A stretch of DNA of 8,556 nucleotides from Deltaproteobacteria bacterium (GTDB lineage: Bacteria > Desulfobacterota > Desulfuromonadia > Geobacterales > Pseudopelobacteraceae): assembly GCA_016219145.1 (NCBI GenBank), contig JACRCG010000024.1:1-8556 (forward strand). The letters are read 5' to 3'. A program made the translations under genes and the position numbers. Shown one piece after another: positions 1-4,964 of this stretch. The notes beneath the pieces were generated by a model. That model saw only the letters and a list, made by a program, of their open reading frames with translations. It was not told the origin of the DNA and ran no database searches. How positions within the stretch are numbered: position 1 is the stretch's first letter; every line of letters starts with the position of its first letter.

Positions 1-2718
1 AGTTATGGACGAATAACTTCGCGATGCGGGAAGAAGAGTTGAGTAAAAGGACCTCCCTAAACCTATATGCGGGGTAATTGTGCCACTCCACCCTGGTGGC
101 ACAATACATGAGTAGTTTCCGAAGCGGTCGATAGAGGAACAGTCGGCTCCGCTAATAGTAATGCCGATAGGGCCACCGTTGTCGGAAAAAGGTGTATTAT
201 CTGCATTCTTCATTGCTCCGGAGATGGTAACGGGCTTTGTTGCCGTTACGTTCTGTAGCAATTGATCGGTTAGTACCTCAGTGTAACTTTGCGACGCAGG
301 GGTGAACGTATATAAGCCTAGTGTTGCTGTAATAGTCCCGCTCCATCCTGCGCCAACAATGCATGAGTAAACGCCATTGATGTCGCTGACGGTACAAGTG
401 GCTCCGCTGAAAGTAACCCCGGAAACCGCCACGCCGTCAGCGGTCAACACCTTGCCGGAGATCTCTACTGATGGGCTGACTGCGATAGAAAATACTGGCA
501 GCGATGTTGCTCCATTGGCGTTGAAAGCGGTGATGATAATGTCACTATAGGTGCCAAGTGTGGTCGGCCTGCCGCTCAAGGAGCCGGTCGCACTATTAAA
601 CACCAGTCCAGGAGGGATATTTCCGGTAACACTAAAGCTGGTTTCATTGCGAACAACTGGCGAAAAGGTGTAGTCAATACCCACTGCGGTCGTTGTGACC
701 GGTGTACCGGATATTGCCGGAAGTGGAGCCGGGTCGTACAACTCAACGCTGCCCAGTTGATCGAATAAAGTATACCTCTCCCCCCCGGTAATAAGTACCG
801 TGCCATTGTTGAGCAGAGTGGCGGTGTGCCTTAAAGATTCTGCCGTAGTCATGCTGCCGATGGCGCTGAAGGTGCCGGTGGCCGGGTTGTACAGTTCGGC
901 CCGACCGAGATATCGGTCGCTACTCGTGATTCCTTTGGTGATGAGCACCATGCCACTGGCAAGAAGAGTGGCGGTATGCCCGGAGCGTGCTGCAGACATA
1001 ATGCCGGTAGCGCTGAAGGCGCCGGTGACCGGGTTATATAGAAATGCACTGTTTAGGTAACTTCCAATGCCGCTATATCCTCCACCGGAAATGAGTACAT
1101 TGCCGTCAGCGAGTAGAGTGGCGGTGTGATATTGACCTGAAGCCATACTTCCGGCGACGCTGAAGGTGCCGGTATCCGGATTGTACAGTTCGGCGCTGTA
1201 AGCGTATTTTCCGCCGACGATAAGCACCCTGCCGTTGGCAAGCAGGGTGGCGGTGTGCCCGGAACGGGACAAGTTCATACTGCCTGTGAGGCTGAATGCG
1301 CCGGTATCAGGGTCGTACAGCTCGGCGCTGTTCATGTCATTACCAAAAATACTGCTTTCGGATCCACCTGTGATAAGCACCTTGCCGTTTGCAAGCAGGG
1401 TGGCGGCGTGCCCTGATCGTGGCGAGCCCATGTTGCCGGTGGCGCTGAAGGCACCGGTGGCCGGGTCGTACAGCTCAACGCTGCTCAGGTAACTGTAGTT
1501 GCTACCGTAACCCCCGGTTAAGAGCACCTTACCACTGACGAGCTTGGTGGCAGTATGCCAGGATCGAGCCGAATTCATGCTGCCGCTGGCGTTGAAGGCA
1601 CCACAAGCCTGATCGAATATTTCGGCGCTATTCAGGTAACTGCCGCTACTATATCCTCCGGTTATGAGTACCTTTCCGTTGATGAGCAGGGTGGCAGTGT
1701 GATCTGTACGCGCCGAAGCCATACTGCCAGTTGCATAGAAGGTTCCAGCGGCAGGATCGTACAGCTCAGCACCGACTAAGCTGCTGCCGTCAGTGCCGCC
1801 GGAAATGAGCACCTTGCCGCTGGCGAGCAGTATGGCCGTATGCCCGGAGCGTCGTGAAATCATACTTCCTGTGGTGCTGAATGTACCGGTAGACGGGTCG
1901 AACAGTTCGGCGCTGCTCAAGTAATCGCCCGCAATATGGCCGCCAGATCCCCCCGTGATGAGCAGCTTGCCGTTGGAAAGCAAAGTAGCGTTGTACCCGG
2001 ATCGTGCCGTGATCATGCTGCCGGTGGTGCTGAAGGCACCGGTGGCAGGGTCATACAGTTCAAGGCTGCTGCCGGCGATTAGTACCTTGCCGCTGGCAAG
2101 AAGGATGGCGGTATGCCTGTAGTCAGACGAGGTCATACTGCCGGTTGAATTGAATGAGCCTGTGGCAGGATCAAACAACTCGGCACTGCTGCCGAAATAT
2201 CCCCCGGTGATAAGCACCTTGCCGCTGGCAAGCAGTGTGGCGGTGTGCCCAAAACGCGCCGTAATCATACTGCCGGTTGTCACAAAGACGCCGGTGGCCG
2301 GATCATACATCTCAGCACTACTCAAGCTGCTGCCGTTATACCCACCGGTGATAAGCACCTTGCCGTTTGTAAGACGAGTAGCAGTGTGCCATTTACGTGC
2401 CGTGGTCATACTACCGGTAGCTCTAAAGGTACCGGTGGCCGGGTCGTACAACTCGGCGCTGCTCAGGTTACTGGAACTGCCGTTTGCTCCCCCGACAATC
2501 AGTACCTTGCCGTTGCCCAGTATGGTGGCAGTGTGAAACTGACGTGTTGTCGCCATGCTGCCGGTAGGTGTAAATCCAGCCCCTTCACACTCCTTCGTAA
2601 TGCAAAGCCCACCGCATAACATGATAAGCGTGGTCAAAATTAACAGGTTGTTTGGCATTTTTGCAACGGTAACGAACAGACATCTCCAGTTGCAAATCAA
2701 TTTTCCGATCCTTGGCAT
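1..2718 (-). CDS. Secreted Kelch-repeat protein with C-terminal Ig-like domains (3' end outside window)
   Basis: One reading frame stays open for 906 codons from an ATG at 2718 to the window edge. GGGAG lies 6 bases before that ATG. The N-terminus has basic residues and then a hydrophobic stretch (about residues 22-40, LLILTTLIMLCGGL), so export is likely; I see no proper lipobox. From about residue 52 come 13 Kelch-type repeats of about 47 residues, each with the pattern TGSM..R..HTATLL.NGKVLITGG....SAELYDP in spaced form. Repeat 4 is shortened and lacks the GG pair, and repeat 12 has KG in place of GG. Kelch repeats fold as four-stranded blades of beta-propellers, so 13 would suit two propellers; that is inference. 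A putative-Ig (He_PIG-like) domain follows at about 490-735, with the core IPPGLVFNSATGSLSG. Two repeats with a GWSGTIT core follow, at about 225-465 and 1-225. The role is probably extracellular or surface binding; the ligand is unknown. The 3' end is not in the window. Confidence 0.93.
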   Translation of the reverse strand, partial: MPRIGKLICNWRCLFVTVAKMPNNLLILTTLIMLCGGLCITKECEGAGFTPTGSMATTRQFHTATILGNGKVLIVGGANGSSSNLSSAELYDPATGTFRATGSMTTARKWHTATRLTNGKVLITGGYNGSSLSSAEMYDPATGVFVTTGSMITARFGHTATLLASGKVLITGGYFGSSAELFDPATGSFNSTGSMTSSDYRHTAILLASGKVLIAGSSLELYDPATGAFSTTGSMITARSGYNATLLSNGKLLITGGSGGHIAGDYLSSAELFDPSTGTFSTTGSMISRRSGHTAILLASGKVLISGGTDGSSLVGAELYDPAAGTFYATGSMASARTDHTATLLINGKVLITGGYSSGSYLNSAEIFDQACGAFNASGSMNSARSWHTATKLVSGKVLLTGGYGSNYSYLSSVELYDPATGAFSATGNMGSPRSGHAATLLANGKVLITGGSESSIFGNDMNSAELYDPDTGAFSLTGSMNLSRSGHTATLLANGRVLIVGGKYAYSAELYNPDTGTFSVAGSMASGQYHTATLLADGNVLISGGGYSGIGSYLNSAFLYNPVTGAFSATGIMSAARSGHTATLLASGMVLITKGITSSDRYLGRAELYNPATGTFSAIGSMTTAESLRHTATLLNNGTVLITGGERYTLFDQLGSVELYDPAPLPAISGTPVTTTAVGIDYTFSPVVRNETSFSVTGNIPPGLVFNSATGSLSGRPTTLGTYSDIIITAFNANGATSLPVFSIAVSPSVEISGKVLTADGVAVSGVTFSGATCTVSDINGVYSCIVGAGWSGTITATLGLYTFTPASQSYTEVLTDQLLQNVTATKPVTISGAMKNADNTPFSDNGGPIGITISGADCSSIDRFGNYSCIVPPGWSGTITPHIGLGRSFYSTLLPASRSYSSIT
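733..2565 (-). repeat. Thirteen tandem Kelch-coding repeats, about 141 bp each
   Basis: At DNA level the repeats are tandem and in frame, with a mean length of about 141 bp. The best-conserved segments encode SAELYDPATG and HTATLLASGKVLITGG. The spacer between the GG pair and SAEL varies most, both in length and sequence. Such an array can gain or lose whole units by recombination without breaking the frame, so copy number may differ between strains. Confidence 0.9.
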
Positions 2719-2724
2719 CCTGCT

Positions 2725-2729
2725 CTCCC
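2725..2729 (-). promoter_or_regulatory. Ribosome binding site of the Kelch gene
   Basis: GGGAG on the minus strand, 6 bases before the ATG at 2718. It favours this start over the in-frame ATG at 2658, which has no comparable site and would drop the basic N-terminal region of the signal sequence. Confidence 0.7.
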
Positions 2730-2747
2730 GTTTTTTAGAATCCCAAG

Positions 2748-2776
2748 GGGGACAGGCACCTGCGGAGCCAGTCCCC
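2748..2776. repeat. GGGGAC/GTCCCC imperfect palindrome (dispersed-repeat-like hairpin)
   Basis: Outer arms GGGGAC (2748-2753) and GTCCCC (2771-2776) pair. After an A-A mismatch, GGC pairs with GCC; after a second A-A mismatch, CC pairs with GG around a TGC loop (2761-2763). No T-tract follows directly on either strand, so it is not a standard terminator. From memory, similar GGGACAGGCACC/GGAGCCAGTCCC hairpins recur between genes in Geobacter-like genomes; I could not check this. It lies 30 bases upstream of the Kelch start. Confidence 0.7.
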
Positions 2777-2889
2777 TAAAATGACCTACTTTCACTTCAT
2801 GACGATGAAGCCGCTCATCAATGAACAACCCAGAACAACGGCTTTTGATGTGCTCAAGTAGGTGCAATCGCTGTAACGGCGATATAATG

Positions 2890-2907
2890 TTGTATCCATG
2901 AATACAA
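2890..2907. promoter_or_regulatory. 18-bp near-perfect palindrome, operator-like
   Basis: TTGTAT-C-CATG-A-ATACAA reads the same on both strands except for one mismatched pair. It overlaps a second small inverted repeat, GAAT-ACAAG-ATTC (2900-2912). It may be a binding site for a dimeric regulator upstream of the Kelch gene, or part of an old dispersed repeat. The segment at 2900-2918 resembles half of a GGGGCGAAT/ATTCGCCCC element. Confidence 0.4.
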
Positions 2908-2946
2908 GATTCGCCCCTACGAAGGAAATTGCGTTTTTCGGCGTGA

Positions 2947-2970
2947 CTTGTGCTGAGCGAAGTCGAAGCA
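2947..2970. repeat. Dispersed-repeat-like segment next to the heptamer array
   Basis: The segment contains TGCTGAGCGAAGTCGAAGCA (2951-2970). From memory this resembles a short intergenic repeat (CTTCGACTTCGCTCAGCAC in the other orientation) found in many environmental bacterial genomes. It abuts the heptanucleotide array directly. The family assignment rests on recall only. Confidence 0.4.
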
Positions 2971-3047
2971 GGCGTGAGGCGTGAGGCGTGAGGCGTGAGG
3001 CGTGAGGCGTGAGGCGTGAGGCGTGAGGCGTGAGGCGTGAGGCGTGA
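2971..3047. repeat. Heptanucleotide tandem repeat, (GGCGTGA) x 11
   Basis: Eleven perfect head-to-tail copies of GGCGTGA occupy exactly 77 bases, followed by a partial GG. There is no variation between units, which suggests recent slippage or expansion. Because 7 is not a multiple of 3, all three frames on a strand read the same seven-residue peptide (RLTPHAS cycle on the minus strand). This explains the long open frames here without any real gene. Confidence 0.97.
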
Positions 3048-3179
3048 GGAAATGTGCCAAGCTGCCTTGTTGGTGTCAATCCTTATCTGTATGACGTTCC
3101 AGTTATTTTCAAGTGTTTGAGGCATCTGGTCCGTCACTATTTCCGGTAAAATAAACTTTGCAAAAATTTATTGGGCGGT

Positions 3180-3206
3180 TTTATACAGTATGGTGGGAAT
3201 TGTCAA
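3180..3206 (-). promoter_or_regulatory. Candidate sigma-70 promoter reading towards the repeat region and Kelch gene
   Basis: On the minus strand a perfect TTGACA (3206-3201) is followed after 15 bases by TATAAA (3185-3180). The spacer is shorter than the usual 16-18. It lies downstream of the broken toxin gene and points towards the heptamer array and, about 460 bases further, the Kelch start. If active, the Kelch mRNA would have a long leader containing the heptamer repeat and the GGGGAC hairpin. Confidence 0.4.
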
Positions 3207-3251
3207 GAATTCTAATGTTTCAGCGTGACTACTCACCTGCTCAGTTGGGCA

Positions 3252-3622
3252 TCAATCACCGTATATCCTGACACGTCGTTCATCAACACTCCAGATGGTG
3301 CCAGCAAGCTTCTCACGTTGCAGCAGCCCCACAACTTTTTCAATAATTGTTGATACATGCAGGATACTGTGATTATGTATCCGCAATACGATAAAGCCAG
3401 GATACTCTTTAGGCGGATATGTCTTATATCAGAAAAATCCAGGTCAAGGGTTACCAACGTTCGCCCTTCTTCCTTACATATAGCCGCAAGTGTTGCATCT
3501 GATGCACCTCCCAACCCTTCGGTTAATACCGTTTCAGCATCAAAACCGGCTTCTCGAAAAATCCTGGCAGCAGCTTCAGGAAGGTTTTCATCCACCTTGA
3601 ACTTGAGAATCTCAGGCTGCAT
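3252..3622 (-). pseudogene. Frameshifted DUF5615 (PIN-like) toxin gene
   Basis: The ATG at 3622 overlaps the end of the DUF433 gene by 11 bases. The first 68 residues match the DUF5615 family closely: KFKVDENLP with Asp11, then EAGFDAETV, GASD and VTLDLDFSDIR (Asp60, Asp62, Asp65). These acidic residues fit the PIN-like nuclease fold of VapC-type toxins. After codon 68 (about 3417-3419) the frame is lost. One base further on, an open frame gives PPKEYPGFIVLRI and later LLQREKLAGTIWSVDERRVRIYG, ending at a TGA at 3252. That is the family's expected second half, and adding one base would restore about 123 residues. Without a shift, translation continues in the wrong frame to 3233. A GTG at 3643 is a weaker alternative start. 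A real deletion, a sequencing error or programmed frameshifting are all possible; deletion is the simplest. Confidence 0.85.
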
Positions 3623-3842
3623 CGAGATAAACCATCCGCTCACGAGTCAGTTCAGCCCCATACGCAATAGCTGCGCGAATATCGTCATGTTTCAAGGAAG
3701 GATACTGCCGCAGAATTTCGTCCTCTTTGCAGTCATCAGCAAAGTTGTCAAGGATTGTTGAAACCAGAACCCGCGTACCAGTTACACACGCTTTGCCATG
3801 ACATACTGCCGGATTAACTGATATTCTCTCTCGCCAGTTCAT
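3612..3842 (-). CDS. DUF433 family antitoxin
   Basis: The 76-residue product has the full DUF433 pattern: RISVNPAVCHGKACVTGTRV near the N-terminus, then LDNFADDCKEDEILRQYPSL and HDDIRAAIAYGAEL. These small proteins carry a helix-turn-helix-like fold and act as the antitoxin, and probably the autorepressor, of VapBC-like modules with DUF5615 toxins. GGAGAG lies 6 bases before the ATG. The gene ends 11 bases inside the toxin start, which implies translational coupling. The antitoxin is open and looks normal while its partner is frameshifted, so it may now be an orphan. Confidence 0.9.
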   Translation of the reverse strand: MNWRERISVNPAVCHGKACVTGTRVLVSTILDNFADDCKEDEILRQYPSLKHDDIRAAIAYGAELTRERMVYLDAA

Positions 3843-3848
3843 ATTCTT

Positions 3849-3854
3849 CTCTCC
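3849..3854 (-). promoter_or_regulatory. Ribosome binding site of the DUF433 gene
   Basis: GGAGAG on the minus strand with a 6-base spacer to the ATG at 3842. It is a strong site, as expected for an antitoxin made in excess of its toxin. Confidence 0.75.
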
Positions 3855-3864
3855 TTTTTTTGTT

Positions 3865-3917
3865 CCGGCTTAAATTGTTGTCACACTATACTTCATCGTG
3901 CCAAATTTATAAGCCGG
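3865..3917 (-). promoter_or_regulatory. Promoter/operator candidate of the DUF433-DUF5615 module
   Basis: Two inverted arms, CCGGCTTAAATT (3865-3876) and AATTTATAAGCCGG (3904-3917), match except for a two-base insertion. They flank a minus-strand TATAGT (a -10-like hexamer, 3891-3886). The gap is about 27 bases. An inverted repeat around the -10 region is what an autoregulating antitoxin would bind. A clear -35 box is lacking. The structure could instead be a remnant of the 3' end of the upstream ORF. Confidence 0.4.
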
Positions 3918-4149
3918 CAAAATATCAGGATGCATAAGCCCGTTCCAGAAGCATATTTGGGATCACCAAGATGGCAATATGTGCCATCAACACCGCCATC
4001 GCTCCACCGTTTCATTATCTGAAAACCCATACAACGACCGGCGTTGCATGAGTAATAACGAGCATCATTCTCCGGCGCATTTGATTGCTGCTGCGACAAG
4101 ATCACCTGTTGCGGCGACAAGTGCAATCCACTTGCATCTGTATTGGCAT
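3893..4149 (-). pseudogene. Unidentified small ORF, apparently separated from its start codon by one base
   Basis: I do not recognise this product. An AGGAG (4162-4158) lies 8 bases before an ATG at 4149, ideal for translation, yet that frame stops after 15 codons. If one base is added after the ATG, an open frame of about 85 codons runs to a stop at 3893. It would begin M-x-NTDASGLHLSPQQV and contain RYYSCNAGRCMGF and VDGTYCHLGDPKYASG. Without the added base, the only start in the long frame is a TTG at 4126 with a poor ribosome site. The protein has several cysteines and no clear membrane segment. It could be a decayed gene, a sequencing error or a chance ORF. Confidence 0.35.
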
Positions 4150-4181
4150 GTTTTTAACTCCTAAAAAACTGTGCGACGCTT

Positions 4182-4215
4182 ATCTGTTCAATTCGATGAA
4201 CAAATTACAACAGAT
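4182..4215. promoter_or_regulatory. Nested inverted repeats upstream of the small ORF
   Basis: An outer pair, ATCTGTT (4182-4188) and AACAGAT (4209-4215), encloses and overlaps an inner pair, TGTTCA (4185-4190) and TGAACA (4197-4202). They lie about 35-65 bases upstream of the ATG at 4149, where an operator would sit. The sequence is AT-rich and the arms are short, so chance is possible. No clear promoter was found. The rest of 4163-4321 holds nothing that I can identify. Confidence 0.25.
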
Positions 4216-4321
4216 CAGTAGCACAAAACTTACCGGTTACGCAACGATTCTACAGACTTTCGGAAGATACCACAATATTGAATGAGATCACCAGCCAGAC
4301 CCAGATCTATCGCGAGCAACC

Positions 4322-4606
4322 TCAGATTCGCCCTTTCGCAGCTTCATAAACCTGGCTTTTATCTCTCCTCCCAACTGCAATCACCGTTACGAACAGAATC
4401 TCATCCTCAACACGATACACCAGACGATAGCCCATGCCCTTCAGCTTGATCTTGTAGCAATCGGGCATTCCAGACAAAGCGGCTGATGGCACTCGCGGAT
4501 TTTCGAGACGTTCAGCAAGTTTTTTCTTCAATGGAATTTGTACGCTTCCGTCAAGTTTTTTCCATTCACCAAGAGCCAACTCGTGAAAACGCAATTTATA
4601 GATCAT
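4322..4606 (-). CDS. relE: RelE-type mRNA interferase toxin
   Basis: The 94-residue product follows E. coli RelE almost position by position: LALGEWKKLD, LKKKLAERLENPR, MPDCYKIKLKGMGYRLVYRV and VIAVGRRDKSQVY. All residues known to matter in E. coli RelE are present at the same numbers: Lys52, Lys54, Arg61, Arg81 and Tyr87. RelE enters the ribosomal A site and cleaves mRNA, halting translation during stress until RelB is resynthesised. The ATG lies inside the end of the antitoxin gene (11-base overlap), so the two are translated together. Catalytic residues and length suggest that the toxin is functional. Confidence 0.95.
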   Translation of the reverse strand: MIYKLRFHELALGEWKKLDGSVQIPLKKKLAERLENPRVPSAALSGMPDCYKIKLKGMGYRLVYRVEDEILFVTVIAVGRRDKSQVYEAAKGRI

Positions 4607-4841
4607 CGAGTGTTACCTCGACGAATGGCCCGCCAGAGCGCTCACGCACCAGCTTTGCATCCTCAAGATCCTCAATGTATGCGACAAGCCGTTCATAATA
4701 ACCGGCCGGCAACAGGTACGCTTCCGGACGGTTATGGTTCATGACCGCCACCGGCCCGTCATCTGCCTGTTTGAGTATGCCGGCAAAATTTCGTTTCAAT
4801 TCGGTAACGCTGGTACTCATGGTTGCAAGAATAGTGTTCAT
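4596..4841 (-). CDS. relB: RelB/StbD-type antitoxin (Phd/YefM fold)
   Basis: The product has 81 residues from the ATG at 4841. That start has GAGG (4851-4848) with a 6-base spacer. An in-frame ATG at 4853 would add four residues but has no ribosome site. The N-terminal part, STSVTELKRNFAGILKQADD followed by PVAVMNHNRPEAYLLPAGYYE, is the Phd/YefM DNA-binding fold used for dimerisation and operator binding. The C-terminal tail ending in VEVTLDDL resembles the toxin-neutralising tail of RelB. It should bind and block the RelE encoded directly downstream and repress the operon jointly with it. The symbol follows the RelE partner; the fold itself is Phd-like rather than that of E. coli RelB. Confidence 0.9.
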   Translation of the reverse strand: MNTILATMSTSVTELKRNFAGILKQADDGPVAVMNHNRPEAYLLPAGYYERLVAYIEDLEDAKLVRERSGGPFVEVTLDDL

Positions 4842-4867
4842 AACTGACCTCATGCCAAAATAGATGC

Positions 4868-4906
4868 CTAAATCAGTGCTAAATATAACACCTAAACAAT
4901 GTAAAG
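4868..4906 (-). promoter_or_regulatory. Candidate relBE control region with three CTAAA repeats
   Basis: On the plus strand CTAAA occurs at 4868, 4879 and 4892, twice within CCTAAA, at spacings of 11 and 13 bases, close to one helical turn. A minus-strand TTTACA (4906-4901) and TTATAT (4889-4884) lie among them, but with a spacing too short for one standard promoter. The position just upstream of the antitoxin fits an operator for cooperative RelB/RelE binding. Confidence 0.35.
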
Positions 4907-4964
4907 ACCAGATGCTTTTTTTTGCAACGATGTGATCTTGAGTTCCAGGATAAGCAAACCAGCT

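Larger units (their letters stand above)
2777..3179. other. Gene-free intergenic stretch built of short repeats
   Basis: Apart from the palindromes and the heptamer array listed separately, no convincing gene is present. Two open minus-strand frames (2697-3137 and 2792-3079) exist because the repeat has no stops. Neither has a recognisable domain. The first starts with GTG at 3137 behind a GGAAA sequence and a possible promoter, so a short peptide cannot be fully excluded. Confidence 0.6.

Noticed and set aside
800..2619. Several plus-strand open frames of 60-130 codons across the Kelch region
   Set aside because: They are the antisense of the repeat-encoding gene. Their repeated peptides mirror the Kelch unit, and they have no ribosome sites or domains.
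2971..3047. CRISPR-like array
   Set aside because: The unit is 7 bases with no spacers and no cas genes nearby. It is a simple tandem repeat.
2697..3137. Minus-strand open frames rich in the RLTPHAS cycle
   Set aside because: The frames stay open only because the heptamer has no stop in any frame. There are no domain features, and one runs into the Kelch gene start.
3357..3761. Plus-strand open frame of 134 codons opposite the toxin-antitoxin genes
   Set aside because: It is antisense to the DUF5615 and DUF433 coding sequence, which have clear family matches on the minus strand.
3893..3904. Sigma-54 promoter suggested by TGGCAC upstream of the DUF433 gene
   Set aside because: The -24 half matches, but no TTGC-type -12 element follows at the right distance.
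4912..4964. Terminator after the ABC-F gene at the run of eight T/A bases
   Set aside because: The run is an A-tract on the ABC-F strand, and no GC-rich hairpin precedes it. No terminator could be supported there.
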